Positions 1-11,188 of a stretch of DNA of 64,000 nucleotides are shown here, in pieces. The stretch comes from Monosporascus cannonballus. Lineage: Eukaryota; Ascomycota; Sordariomycetes; Xylariales. The stretch's first letter is position 1, and each line of letters starts with the position of its first letter. The DNA lies in assembly GCA_004154925.1 (NCBI GenBank), contig QJNS01000102.1, positions 124,001 through 188,000 of the forward strand. Reading direction: 5' to 3'. The notes under the pieces are model-generated. The model was not told the DNA's origin and did not search any database. It worked only from the letters and a program-made list of their open reading frames with translations. Position numbers and translations under genes: made by a program.

Positions 1-3000
1 TCGGTGATGGCTTGGCTGGAAAGGGCGAGGAAGAGAAAAGAGCACGGCTAAGGAACCGAGGTCGTCGTGACCATTCCGGTTTCGTGGGTTATCTGGGATC
101 GTTGGGCGTAATAAGTAGGTACGGTCTATAGACCTCGTAGCCCGTAACCAAAGCCAAACACATCTCGGAATGTGCGATTCCATGTCCTTTTACCGTATTG
201 CCGGTCGTCCGGGGTGCGGCGTAGAAGACCGTCTAGGCCCGGCCGGCCCACATGTGAGGCTCGGGGAGAGGGAGCATATTCAACTTGTTATTAGAGCCTC
301 TCGTTTTTCGTGCCTTTAGACGGCCACACTTGGCAATATACCCTTATTTCTCGTCCCAATCGAACGACATCAACTTGTCTGAGACCGACGCTCCGCTCTT
401 GGTGCAATCCAGATTAGAATGGTCATCTCACGCAATGTGCATGGTGGAAGAAGGAAGACACGAGGTTGTCAGTGGGCCGTCTGGCAATTTACCCGGCATT
501 GACAAACAGGGACGGCAAATAATTTCAAGTCTTCAGGAGGCCTGCCTATGTATGTACCTGGTAATATGCCCGCCAATTATGAGGGGAAGCTTCTCCGATT
601 TGTTATTATTTGCACATGAGTTTGGGCATCTTCGTAATTCTCTACTTAGCACTTGCGTAAATATTCTCATCTACCGTTACAAGCGACCGTGCTTGCCAGT
701 GCTTCCACCCATAACTTTGAAGGAGGTGGTGTAAGTTACCGAAATAGGCAATCCTGTGAGTGTGGGTTGCACCCTGGCAGGGGAACCCCCGAGCATAGAA
801 TATCCTATCATCACAACTCGGTGAAGATAGACCCGGATAAGTTACTCGGAATGCGGGCATGCGCTGCAAATTTACTGCCAGAAATTTACACCACTATGGC
901 CCTGCTTTTACTGGCGTCTTCTTCGTATAAGTGGAGGTAAGTTTACATGACCATCGAATGCCCCCGGGGATCATGATTTTACTGAAAAGCTTAAGTACTG
1001 GAAAGCCTGAACATAATTATGAAGAACATAATCTTTAGACTTAGGCGCACATAAATTTCAGAGACGAAAAGATCACATTGATGGTTGCAAGATATGAACA
1101 GAATATTGTTTTGCTGCTAGAAGTTTATATTAAGACGTAGTTATTCGAGGGCCTGCATCGTCTTAAGAAAGATGGGTTTCGAATGCGGAACTAGGTAAAG
1201 ACAGAATACATTGCAATATAGTTATGACATGAATGAAGGCATACGCCATTTGTTCAACCGCGTTTGATCGTTTTCACGACCATACGAATCATCCAACACT
1301 GTTCCACTACGACAACCGCCTCCTTGTGTCACTGCGTTTCATTCAGAAGGGCGAATCATGGACAACCGACTCACCAGCCGTCGACAACCATTATATCGAC
1401 GCGATCCTCAGCAAGGTCAACATTCATAGCATCTGGGTAGCGACAGTGGAAGATCCGCCATCTCGATGTCCTGGCGGGTGCCAACATATTTGGCCGGGGA
1501 TCGGCGGCGACGCATGGAGAGCCCGAGGGAGGGTTTCGCATTGAAGTGTTGTCAAATGCCCGGTAGCTCGCCCGTCGTGGCTAAAAAGGGTTGAAGGGAA
1601 ACACCGTGGAGACGTATTGAGCGGTGCCAGCGGCGGTGAAGGGACCGTGAAAGCCCGGCCACACAGAGATGAGATGTGCTGTACATGGGTGTCTGGAGCT
1701 ATACTGAAATTTACGAATTAAGTTGTGTTTAAGAGGCGGTGAATGATAAGAAGACGGCACGAAGGAGTCATGAGTAGTTAATGAATAACTATTTGTTGGT
1801 TGCAACTCCGTATGCCATAGGACTCTTAGCTATAACCGTATCATCCATGCTAATAGAGTTTCCATCACACAGTCTACTCAGACAGCTTATACCTAAAACG
1901 TGTCTCCGGCCTGGTTTCTATTTACTATTAAAAACTCAAATCCTTATAGGAGCGTTCGGTGAAAGCTTCGGTACAACTAGTTCGTGATCCTAAGCCGTTA
2001 GAAATGTTGCTTCGATGGAAGATCTAGGCTGTATCGACTGAGGCGTGCGTGGTGGTCAAGATACCCATATGAGCCACTTTTGCTGGATTCTACCCGCCAT
2101 TCTATCCTGTACCGATTGGTATGTTTTACCGTTTTACGATTTAAACTAGGACAGAGAGTACGCGAGATTCCATATACACCAACGAGTTCAACGTATGCTT
2201 AGGGAGCACGGTTCTTTAGGACGTTGATGCTGGTATCGGCAGTCGCTTCCTGCGAATACGGGAGGGACTGGTGTCCTTCTATGGCCGGCTCCATTTCTGG
2301 GTGCGCAGTAGGCGACACAACAGCTAAATGAGACAGGTTGACGTCTTTGAGCATCAGTACATAATGGACTGGTCTGAGTAGCCTGCCATGGCGACGGAGC
2401 TCAGCAGCAGAATGGCCCGTCCTTCATCGCAACTCTACGGAATCTGCAAGAATTAGCATAGCCGGCCCTCATATCTATGGCACCTCAAAATTGCTGAAAC
2501 AGGATAATAAGCGTGTATATTAAGGTTCTAACTAGTTTATTCATCTAGTGGCAGACGCCTGCTATATATGCACAACACTGACAAGAGACATGTCACTGTA
2601 TTTGATAGCCAGGCCTTGACCCTCACTTCAACAAAAATATAAGGGTCTATGCTGAACAAGTGGGGACAGGGGGAACAAGCTGAAGCCAGCAATGCCAATT
2701 ATCAACGAGAGCGCTTCGGGGAAAGATGATAACGACTCAGAGGGCGGTATATCTCGGACGTATTTTAAACAACAATAAGGCGAAAAATTGAAGGTCCTCC
2801 GCCTCAAACGCGTGCTGGTCTGGCTAAGTTGTCCAGTCTACGCGCCTGTTCAATATTAGGAGGGGTGATTTGTTCGGATTGTTAACGGAGCTATTTAAAA
2901 CCGGAAAAGTTTAGCGTCCCCCACTTTGGCGGAGCAAAAGCCTCAGACGTCACGCTTTTACCATATTTGCGACCTTCGAGCCCAGGTGCACCAATCAGAG

Positions 3001-3281
3001 ACCTCGTAACTGCCGGCCCATCCACGTTGAAAATGGATGATCTCCGCGGCCTTCCCGAGCTAGCCGTGATAGGAATGATGTCCCAACGACTGGCAGACAT
3101 AGCAATTTCACCAACCGCCTGTTGCCAAATTTCTTCAGACTTTGTAAGTTAATTACTTACCTGTCTGCTCCGCTACTACCTACCTATGCACACATATCGG
3201 GGATTTGACATCCAGACCACCATAGGAAGCAGAGACATACGGTCTTACCCAGAACTTGTTATAAAACTGTGAGATCCCCAT
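1..3281. other. Host intergenic DNA, no supported gene
   Basis: Mixed-composition sequence with several short open frames on both strands (the longest, 285-734, has 149 codons). None has a recognisable domain, convincing codon pattern or fungal promoter and leader. A stretch around 1233-1545 reads somewhat protein-like in two successive frames and could be a decayed exon, but I could not assign it. No tRNA or repeat was recognised. Confidence 0.5.
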
Positions 3282-4634
3282 ATGTCTTTCTTCGTGGGTA
3301 GGCCCATGGCGGCTTGGGGCGTGCCGCCTCCCCCGGCGTCACCTCAGTACCCCCCCAATGTCCAGACGCCCCAGACGTCCCAGTACGGCGGGTATTATCA
3401 GCCACCGGAGCTCATAACAAAGCTCTATCATAAGCTTTCCATCATTGACTATGATCTCCGCTGTCCGATCGATCTGATTCACCTGATCGTCAAAGCTGCT
3501 ATGCGGGATCCTGTTATTGCCCAAGATATTGACCTGCTTGTCGCCCGCCGTAATGAGGAGTTCAGACCCCGTCCACAGAACATTCAGCAACACCCGCCTG
3601 CCAACTCTGTGCTAAGGAACTCTGTTCCGCCCACCGGTCCTCAAGTTCAAGCAACAGGCCCTCAGGCTCAGCCAACAGGTCCTCAGGTTCAGCCGTTGGG
3701 CCCTCAAGCTCAGCCGCCAGCTCCTCAATCCCAACAAATAGCTCCTCAGCCTCAACCAACAGCTTCTCAACCTCAGGCAACTCATTCCCAGGTTTCGGCT
3801 CAAAAGACCCCAGGGACGCCATCTGCTTCCGCAACTGGTCAAGCCCAGGGTCCGGCTTCAACCCGGCCTTCAGAGAGTCGAGAACAAACGGGGTCTACGA
3901 GTCCTCCCCGCGATGAACCAGCTTCAAATCGCCAACGTGAAGGGTCCGAAGAAATCCCTATTAATGGCGTCCCGTTGCACATGATCAGGAGCCCCAGGAC
4001 GACTCCAAGATGTCCTAGGCCAGCTAAGTCGCCTACTGAGCTTCAAGTTCCCCAGAAGACACACTCTTCGAACGCGGAAAATGACGGTAACCGTCGTGGT
4101 AACGTCATCGACCCGACCGACGAAGAGGCGGCCTCGGAACCTAGTGAGAAGCCTGCAGACTATTCGAAGCTCCTGGAGACCATGGAGAAAGACCTCGGAT
4201 GGTATGGAAAATACGATAACGTGTCCGAACGACGTCAGATAACTCTCGGAATCGAGGTGTCCTTCAAGATTGGAAAGCTGTTGGAGCGTCTTCGAGGGTA
4301 TATGGAGAATCACCACTCATTTCCTAATCGATCACATATCTTGACCGTCATGCGTGAGATATTGATGGCAGTGCTTCAAACTGAAGGATCGCGCGTCGGA
4401 CACGAGGTTCGCAGTAGCGCGTTCGAGTATGACGCCAACTTCGTATGGGCCGTCGAAAAGCTGACAGATGACCAAAAGCGTAAACTCAGGGCTCTGGATG
4501 ACGGCAAATGGGTAAAGGGTCTCCAAGAACTTATCGAGCTAGCGAACGCATACTGCATTTTCCCCGAATTACGAAAGGCTTTGCTCATGATTGACACTGA
4601 TGCCGCCGCCGAGGATCCAGGCGACTCTGAATAG
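3282..4634 (+). CDS. Pro/Gln-rich fungal protein of unknown function, 450 aa
   Basis: One uninterrupted frame with the start at the first ATG; a TATA-like ATAAAAC lies only about 20 nt upstream, so the true promoter is unclear. Residues 1-40 are Pro/Gln/Tyr-rich. Residues 41-95 form a predicted helical block (ITKLYHKLSIIDYDLRCPID). Residues 118-171 are degenerate six-residue repeats of the type GPQ-x-Q-P, encoded by an 18-bp tandem unit at about 3633-3794. Residues 172-290 look disordered (Ser, Thr, Pro, Glu, Lys). Residues 291-438 are a charged, helical C-terminal domain with a conserved-looking end (GKWVKGLQELIELANAYCIF). There is no signal peptide or membrane segment. I do not recognise the family. 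The order of a disordered arm then a helical bundle loosely recalls Cut8/STS1-type proteasome tethers, but that is only a shape similarity. Cytoplasmic or nuclear location is inferred. Confidence 0.75.
   Translation: MSFFVGRPMAAWGVPPPPASPQYPPNVQTPQTSQYGGYYQPPELITKLYHKLSIIDYDLRCPIDLIHLIVKAAMRDPVIAQDIDLLVARRNEEFRPRPQNIQQHPPANSVLRNSVPPTGPQVQATGPQAQPTGPQVQPLGPQAQPPAPQSQQIAPQPQPTASQPQATHSQVSAQKTPGTPSASATGQAQGPASTRPSESREQTGSTSPPRDEPASNRQREGSEEIPINGVPLHMIRSPRTTPRCPRPAKSPTELQVPQKTHSSNAENDGNRRGNVIDPTDEEAASEPSEKPADYSKLLETMEKDLGWYGKYDNVSERRQITLGIEVSFKIGKLLERLRGYMENHHSFPNRSHILTVMREILMAVLQTEGSRVGHEVRSSAFEYDANFVWAVEKLTDDQKRKLRALDDGKWVKGLQELIELANAYCIFPELRKALLMIDTDAAAEDPGDSE
3633..3794 (+). repeat. 18-bp tandem repeat inside a coding region
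   Basis: About nine degenerate copies of an 18-bp unit of the form GGTCCTCAGGTTCAGCCG encode the hexapeptide GPQVQP and variants. The reading frame stays open throughout, so copy-number changes would change protein length without a frameshift. Confidence 0.75.
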
Positions 4635-5860
4635 GAGGTTCGGTCGTGCCACAACGAGGCCTTCTTTTACGCCCCGTAGTTCGTGCTTTGAATCTACAGC
4701 TGGATGGAAGACTATCAATCTCTATCATCGTGTGGCGGCTGCTGGCTACTGGTGCTTTCTTGTTGCCTACCGACAAGCGACGAAAGGGACGGGGAAAGCA
4801 GTTGGCTTTAAATGTCTAATGAATGGAACACTGCCAAAACGATTTCTACGGGCGTCCCAATCGACCAAAACCATCAATGCGAACTTGTCGCATCAACTAA
4901 AGTTCTTCCGCACAGCCTTTAACCGATAGCTACGGTCTTTTAATCCACCATCCATGTAGTCGCATGTATTCACTGCCGAATGTCAGTTACAGGACATGCA
5001 AGGGCTCCTGGTGAGGCTTTCAATTGCCGTTTCATCCGTTCCCAGTTTACCACCAATGAAGGGCGTGAGGCTGTACCACGCTATCATCTGGCCCCTTCAG
5101 CTCAGGCTGATCAGTGGGCTATGAATTCCTGTAAGCGGCTTAAACGGATACTGTCAATCGTCAAGGGTGCCTGCTTGGATCCCTCGCTTCTACTTGGTAT
5201 TAGGTTATTATTGTGTTATGGGTAAGTTTAAAAATATTGACAGGTTGTTGTGCTAAAGCCCCATTGCGCTTTTCCTCTTTCAGCTAATATAACAGTTTCC
5301 ATAACCTGTAATTTTTTCTCCCGACAGGAGACGTGACCGTGAAGACAAAATTGGATAAAATGATAGATTGCTACCTCGATTCCTAGGTTTCACTAAACCC
5401 ATCCCTTTATCGTACTGACATCTCCCGCTTAGCCGTGGGAACGATCGAGCCGTAAGACTGGCGAGGGCTCGCAAAGCCTTTTATGCGCACTTAAGGTTTA
5501 TCCTCAAGGTTTACCGCGCAAAGCTTAACACTCCCTGAGCCATACTGATGACCCTGCCGAACCAGCTAGCGGGCACAAGGTTAATCAGGGTCGAAGCTTG
5601 TCGGCAACCACGCATCAGTTGGCTTCAGAATGAGGCTCTACGGAACTAAGCCACATAATCTATCGTAACCTTGAAAATCATTAATTAATTATTAACGTTT
5701 AAAAGATGAAAAGCTGTTAATTTGGTGCACCTAATTTGGATGGCGTGCCTACTAGCCGGCCATAGCTACATGGCACTGTTTTGAAACTTTTGTCTGATAC
5801 CACAGTCAGCACACACGCGTGCAGGAGGGGCCGGGGCATCCCATTGCCACTCTGGGCGCT
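4635..5860. other. Host intergenic DNA
   Basis: The interval downstream of the 450-aa gene holds only short frames without recognisable features. AT content rises around 5660-5710 (a run with TTAATTAATTATTAACG). I see nothing functional that can be supported. Confidence 0.45.
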
Positions 5861-5865
5861 CAGCT

Positions 5866-6015
5866 AGATATAAGTAAGCGGCTCTCCCTCGGCTCGTCGG
5901 ATTTCCTCATCCTATCAATACATTTCTGGCACTTCCTTACCACTTCGACTGCAGCACCGTATTCAGTATCATCATCCTCTCTTCTCTCGTCAGCTTAGCA
6001 GAGTGCACGGGAAGC
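5866..6015 (+). promoter_or_regulatory. TATA box and CT-rich 5' leader of the membrane-protein gene
   Basis: A TATA-like GATATAAG lies at about 5867-5874. It is followed by about 140 nt rich in C and T (runs such as CATCATCCTCTCTTCTCTC) that ends at the ATG at 6016. TATA followed by a pyrimidine-rich leader is typical of expressed filamentous-fungal genes. The transcription start is inferred, not mapped. Confidence 0.55.
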
Positions 6016-6477
6016 ATGGCGATCCCTGAGCCTATCGAGAGGCGGCTGGTGCAACCTGAGTACTCCGAGGTTGACGACACCACGTGTCCACCTTACGATA
6101 ACTCGTCATCTCAGCAGTCGCCGCTACTTAGAAACCCCGAGGACTTCGATATTGAAGCGCAACAACCACCGCGATATCATCCAGACCTCGGAGACGGACA
6201 GGGCAAGGCTGCTGCCGAGTCGACCGAGGCAATGCGGCTCCAAGAACCCGCGGCCGGGACTCGGCCGAGATGCGCCGCCGAAGCGCTGCGCCCGGACCGG
6301 CGTTACATGGGCCCGGTGCTGGTGGTTATCCGGAAGCTCTGCCACCTCGCGCTCTATCTGTTGTTCGGCGCCCTGGGCTTGATTGTCGCGTTCACCCTCC
6401 TCATCGGCATCGGCATTGTCCTGACCAAGCTCGCTATGGTGGCGAGCTGGATATGTGAGAAGATTGGTCTGCTCTAG
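6016..6477 (+). CDS. Small tail-region membrane protein, 153 aa, unknown function
   Basis: A complete frame from an ATG that follows a clear fungal-style leader. Residues 1-100 are hydrophilic and probably disordered, with PPYDN and PPRYHP motifs of the PPxY/PxY kind that WW domains can bind (inference). Residues 106-150 hold one or two closely spaced hydrophobic segments (LALYLLFGALGLIVAFTLLI, then GIVLTKLAMVASWI), and the chain ends at once after them. There is no N-terminal signal peptide, so a C-terminally anchored or hairpin membrane topology with a cytosolic N-terminus is likely. I do not recognise a named family. The promoter context and strong bias toward C/G third positions support it as a real gene. 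Confidence 0.7.
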   Translation: MAIPEPIERRLVQPEYSEVDDTTCPPYDNSSSQQSPLLRNPEDFDIEAQQPPRYHPDLGDGQGKAAAESTEAMRLQEPAAGTRPRCAAEALRPDRRYMGPVLVVIRKLCHLALYLLFGALGLIVAFTLLIGIGIVLTKLAMVASWICEKIGLL

Positions 6478-8139
6478 AATGGCGTGCCTGGGCCTTTAGC
6501 GGTATGTGCTCATTGGGGCGTCCCTCGCATACGGGGAATACTAGGGTGTCCAGAGTCCTCAGTGAGACCACTGAGGATATTGGTGGATCTTGTGCCTTGA
6601 GGATAGTGGTCTGAGTCACCCTATGAGAACATGCAGTGGTGCATGATGTGGAACGCCTGATCGGAAAGGATGATATCTACACCAGAAAATTCACAAGGCC
6701 ATGCGGAATTCGAACTGTGGTCGTTTACTATTAGCTGTCCGAAGTAGCATGTTCATACCGTACCTATCTACGGCTTCCATTCCCAGAGACACAGATCCAT
6801 ACGTACGCTATGCAAAGTCGAATAACGTCAGCGCATCCCCAGCACTCGACCACAAAAGCTTGCATTCCACCCCGGCTCCCATACCGTGGTTTTCCCAGAC
6901 AAGCAAAATATCTCCATTTTCATCAGGATTCCATGCGTTTATGAACATTGGAGGAACCAGACGCTAGTTCGGTCGCATTTTCCCCGCTTCGGATTTGCTT
7001 ATTCTTGATTGCGCCTTGCTAATAAACCTACGGCTCCGTAAGTTAGTTGGCTCGGCGAACTAATGTCCTTCTAACTGTTATGGATGCTGTGTAGAAGTGG
7101 TCCTGTATTGCATAACTCCCGCATCGAATATACTAGGACTCTGCCGCATTTCCGGGGCTTACTGAGCCGTAATTTCTTCGTAAGATACATTCGTCTCAAC
7201 AGTGCTCGACGCCGGGCTTGTAGGTGTTATTGCACCCAAGGGGCGTAGAGTTGCTGTCCGTTCACTATGTCGCACGTCAAGACTATATCCAATGCCATCT
7301 CGTCGCACCGATGCTGGTAGTTTTCCTGAAGCCTGTACGACTACCATTCCGCCCATATCGCTTTGCTAGCAGGTGGCTGCATATCTCCCACATGCGGGTC
7401 GCAGATAAATTGCAACTTTTAGCGGTCGGTCACAGGTCCAACCTTCATATACCTGTACCGTTCACTTACCTATATATCTGGATATAGGGAGGTTTGTTAA
7501 ACTCAAAGCGGTTAAGCTAATCCACAGCCTATAAAGTTGTCAACAGTCAAGAAGTCAGGTCGAAATATCAAGACGTCATGGTATTAAGCCATGCATTTGT
7601 CACTGGGGGTGCGATTTTGCCTAGCTGCAAATTCGATATCACCCCACCTACCCCGCTATCCCCAGACTTGACCCCGGAACTAAAGCTAAAGCTAAAGTGG
7701 TTGAAACGGTTCTCTATGACATTTAAAGCTTGATGTACAAGCCTGAAGTGGAACTACTTGGCCAAGTCTGCATATGATAGTGGATGTTGTACGATCAATC
7801 GGATTTTTAGGTAATGAAATACCTACTTAGGATGGGGACATGACCGGTTTGCCTGTCTTACCGGTCAAGACGGCCGTGAATGAACACGCTGAAGCCATCC
7901 ACTAACGAGCACCGAGCTGCTCCTAGACTAGACTAGGGGGTGCGGTTATTGATAATGACAGTCTACTAACCATTGACGTCGGACTGGAGTCGGCAGCGCT
8001 TAGGCGCACAACTTTATCATTCTTTCCTCCCTATAGGACGGACTATATTGTAATCACCGAGTAAGTAGGAAGCGGCCAAACGGACCTCCCGTTATGCGAC
8101 GGTCAACGGGCGCTGCCTGTCGCTTCGAGCCACTGAGGT
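6478..8139. other. Host intergenic DNA
   Basis: Short frames on both strands without recognisable domains. A minor oddity is a short tandem CTAAAG run near 7680-7697. Two or more frames around 6701-7487 are open for 60-90 codons but look random in composition. Confidence 0.45.
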
Positions 8140-9105
8140 CGGGGCAAGAGGCACGAGATTTCACCCCCCGGCCTACCACCTCTTCCTGACCGCCGCGAGC
8201 CACTTCTGCAAGCCCCGACCCCCGAAGACAGCCGTGTGCTTCGGGCTCGGACTGCTGCGCTTCCTCTGGCCGGCGCCGCCCGAGACGCGCCTGACGTTCA
8301 GGCGCCACCACGCGTGTAATGCGGGACCTCAAGGTCCGCATCTTCATGCAGCCACCCGCCACGCAGAGCAGGGGTCACCCACGGGGGTTGGGGGAATGGC
8401 ACGAAAACTGAAAGGGAGAGGGCGGTCTGGAACGGTCCCACGGTCCAGGCAGCAAAGAGCTGCTCCTGCTCTACCTCGACGTGCACGGCGGCGGCTTCGC
8501 GGCCGACGACGCGTTCTGCGCGGCGCTTAGCTACCGCAAGGTGCTGGCTTACCGGTTTCCGACGGCGGTGCGCGACGTGGCGGCGCTCGCGGCGCCGTCG
8601 TAGCTGCTGCTCGCGTGTACGGGCAGGGTTCGTGTCAAGGCCGCCGTCGCCTACTGCCCCGCGGTGGGCTTCTCGTCGCCGGCGCACTGGAAGTACGCGG
8701 ACCGCCCGTAGCCCAGGGGAGACGGGCAGGGGTGATGGGGCATGTACGGCGAGTACGACTCCGTCGCCGTCACTGGCCCCTTCCTCGATTTGGGTGACGT
8801 GCTCGCGGCCCACGACTCCCAGAACCGTTTGCTGTCGCCGCGGTACGCGAGGCGCGGAGACTGCCGCCCTTCGTCTGCCTCGTCGGCGCGCAGCGTGGCG
8901 TACTCTGTCGCGAGGCGGGAGAGATTGCGTACCGGCTCGCCGGCAGGCCGGTGCCCGCTGCTGGTGCGCCTGGCTGGGAGGGCGGGTTCGAGGAGGGCGG
9001 GTACAAGTGGATACTAGTTCGGGACGTTAGGCATGCGTTTGTGGGGGATTTCATGCGGGAGAAGGGCGGGAGGCGGACAGGAGAAGGAAGTAGTGCGACG
9101 AGTTA
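8140..9105 (+). pseudogene. Decayed alpha/beta-hydrolase (esterase/lipase-like) gene
   Basis: Pieces in different frames line up as one alpha/beta-hydrolase-fold protein. They are an N-terminal hydrophobic block with PAPPETRLTF (about 8150-8310), a strand VMRDLKVRIFMQPP, the oxyanion block LLLLYLDVHGGGF (about 8458-8496), YRFPTAVRDVAAL, VKAAVAYCPAVGFSSPAHWKY, LLSPRYARRGD, and a C-terminal block GYKWILVRDVRHAF with the likely catalytic His (about 9000-9038). HGGG is the oxyanion-hole motif of the hormone-sensitive-lipase/carboxylesterase group. The G-x-S-x-G nucleophile elbow that should lie between the PTAVRDVAAL and AVAYCPA blocks is absent, so a segment was deleted there. TAG stops interrupt it at about 8600 and 8708. 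The sequence is GC-rich and not RIP-like. The gene is dead; the original substrate cannot be told. Confidence 0.72.
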
Positions 9106-9436
9106 TATTGGGATGTCCATAGATCGCCCAGGGAAAAGATCCTAGTGGAGAAGACCCATGGATATATCGTAATTCAATCATGTTCGATGTTCGTGCTACT
9201 GTGGACAACGACTTGCAAACTAGCAACCTAACGATAGCCAACCAAAGTTATTTTCATTATGAAGCAGAAACCAAGGAATGATAGGTAGATAGCAACTATG
9301 TTCTTTAGTTACAAGCTACTGGAGGTGAGACGACGCTGGGGATTATGCAGAAATATATGTACGTATATATGTCTGTCCCTGTATATGCATCGATGCGGTA
9401 CTATACAAGTTAACCCAAAACCTAATTCAAGTAACT

Positions 9437-11188
9437 CTAGTTGGCCGCTTTATCTCCCGCGGGCTGATCGTTCTCCTTCCGGAGGCTATCCAGGCCAGTC
9501 TTGTACTCCTTGTGCTCCTTGCTGAGCACGTTGGAGCCTATGAGAGGGCCCACAAGGAGACCTAGCCCCGCCACAGCGGTAGCGAATATGTATACGTTGC
9601 GCAGGGCGTGCCAATATGCAGCCTTCGCGATATCTCCCTGGTCTCCGGGTAGTGATGCAACGAAACCCACGTTTCCCGACGCGTTGCCGCCAGACAGTTG
9701 ATTAGCGAGTTCGGGGCCTAGAGCGGCGAGGAGCGACGGATATTGTTTCTCCATAGAATTTTGGAAGATGACGCCGCCGATCACCACGGAGATGGATGTC
9801 GAGAGCTGGCGGACGAAACCGAAGGTCGACGTGGCGGCAGCGACATCGCGGCGCTCGACTCGCGACTGTAGCGCGACCAAGGGAGCTTGGAAATTCGGAC
9901 CCACGCCAACGCCTGCAATGAGCTGATACATGACGACCTTTGCGAAATTGACTCGTGCACCGAGGTCGATGAACAGCCCGAAACCCAAGGTTAATACGAA
10001 CATGCCGAAGATGATGGCCGGCAAGTACTTGCCCGATTTCTTGATGTAGACACCGGTGAGGGCCGAGACGATCGAAAGCGAGACGGCAAATGGCAGCAGG
10101 TAAACTCCAGAGAGCAGGGACGAGGCGCCGAGAACAGCCTGGAAATAGAGCGGCAGCCAGTAGCTGCCCGAGATAAACACCATGCCGTGGGAGAAGCAAA
10201 TGAAGAAGGCGAGGATGTTCTGCCAGGGCGTGAATAGCCGCGCCGGTATAATCGGAAACTCGGCGAATTTCTTCTCGAACAAGTAGAAGAGCACGACGAC
10301 GAGAGCGCCGAAGACGATCAGGCAGATCGTGGTGGGCGAGTTCCACGGGTAGGTGATGCCGCCGAACTCGAGACCGAATAGGAACATCAGCGTCCCACCG
10401 ATGATTAGCGCGCTCCCCGTCCAGTCGACGGCCGCTAACCCCTGTCTCACCGGCGTCTTAGGGTTGTGCAACTTCAGCACGAACACCAGGACCGCAAAGC
10501 TCACGCCCGAGATCGGCAGGTTCACGTAGAAGCACCACCGCCAGGTCACTTGGCTAGTGAAGACGCCGCCGATGACCGGCCCGATTGCCGATGCGATAGC
10601 CCACACCATGCCTATGAAACCGTAATACATGCCGCGCCGGCGCAGGGAGAACAGATCGCTGATGCAGATGTTCACGAGGACTACGATGCCGCCGGCGCCG
10701 ACCCCCTGTATCGCGCGCGCCGCGATCAGCATCCCCATGTTGACGCTCACAGCGCAGAGCAGCGACCCGATCCAGAAGTTGGCCACGGCCGCCAGCAGGA
10801 TGGGCTTGCGCCCCCAGATGTCGCTGATCTTGCCCCAGGAGGGGACCGAGACGGCGTTGGCCAGCAGGTACGCGCTGCCGATCCACGTGTAGCCCAGTGG
10901 TGACCGGAACTCCTCGGTGATGGTGGGTAGCGCCGTCGCAATGATGGTCATGTCGAGGGCGGCGAGGAAGAGGGCCAAGCAGAGGGCTGCCACGATCAAG
11001 TTCGTCTCAAGCGGCGTCCGCTGCGCTTCGGGCTCCGCCTCGTCGGGAGGAGTCGGCGCGGATTCGGCGGCCGCGTCGCCGTTGTTATCGCTGACGGATG
11101 GGTCCTTCGGCGCCTTTTCAAGGTCCGGGGCTGCATTGTGTTCTGGCCCACGCAGACCCTCGTCCCCACCCGCGTCGCGTGTCGTCAT
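9437..11188 (-). CDS. MFS multidrug-type efflux transporter (DHA2 family, 14 TMS), 583 aa
   Basis: A proton-coupled plasma-membrane exporter of small molecules by family. The frame is open from 11380, but I choose the ATG at 11188 (MTTRDAGGDEG). The 64 upstream codons look like translated leader, and the hydrophilic tail of about 60 residues after this start is usual for the family. Residues 62-90 form TM1 ending in LDMTIIATALPTI. Residues 118-130 carry the motif-A loop GKISDIWGRKP. Residues 158-167 carry motif B (RAIQGVGAGG). Residues 190-208 carry motif C (GFIGMVWAIASAIGPVIGG), the antiporter signature. About 14 hydrophobic segments follow, which suits DHA2 rather than 12-TM DHA1. There are no introns and no stops. 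Fungal relatives export toxins, fungicides or secondary metabolites, but no biosynthetic cluster is visible here, so the substrate is unknown. Confidence 0.9.
   Translation of the reverse strand: MTTRDAGGDEGLRGPEHNAAPDLEKAPKDPSVSDNNGDAAAESAPTPPDEAEPEAQRTPLETNLIVAALCLALFLAALDMTIIATALPTITEEFRSPLGYTWIGSAYLLANAVSVPSWGKISDIWGRKPILLAAVANFWIGSLLCAVSVNMGMLIAARAIQGVGAGGIVVLVNICISDLFSLRRRGMYYGFIGMVWAIASAIGPVIGGVFTSQVTWRWCFYVNLPISGVSFAVLVFVLKLHNPKTPVRQGLAAVDWTGSALIIGGTLMFLFGLEFGGITYPWNSPTTICLIVFGALVVVLFYLFEKKFAEFPIIPARLFTPWQNILAFFICFSHGMVFISGSYWLPLYFQAVLGASSLLSGVYLLPFAVSLSIVSALTGVYIKKSGKYLPAIIFGMFVLTLGFGLFIDLGARVNFAKVVMYQLIAGVGVGPNFQAPLVALQSRVERRDVAAATSTFGFVRQLSTSISVVIGGVIFQNSMEKQYPSLLAALGPELANQLSGGNASGNVGFVASLPGDQGDIAKAAYWHALRNVYIFATAVAGLGLLVGPLIGSNVLSKEHKEYKTGLDSLRKENDQPAGDKAAN

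Noticed and set aside
285..734. 149-codon open frame on the plus strand
   Set aside because: No domain, no promoter or leader, and composition like random translation; it overlaps another open frame at its 3' end.
1233..1620. Protein-like stretch (LLVSLRFIQKGESWTTDSP, later HLDVLAGANIFGRG in another frame)
   Set aside because: Could be an old exon with a frameshift, but I could not tie it to a family, so it is mentioned only in the intergenic entry.
7680..7697. CTAAAG tandem run as possible telomere-like repeat
   Set aside because: Only three copies and not the TTAGGG unit of filamentous fungi.
8298..8813. 171-codon minus-strand open frame
   Set aside because: Arg/His-rich antisense shadow of the GC-rich hydrolase pseudogene.
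9702..10346. 214-codon minus-strand frame inside the MFS gene
   Set aside because: Off-frame shadow of the transporter, Arg-rich and without membrane segments.
10466..10903. 145-codon plus-strand frame opposite the MFS gene
   Set aside because: Antisense shadow of GC-rich transporter codons.
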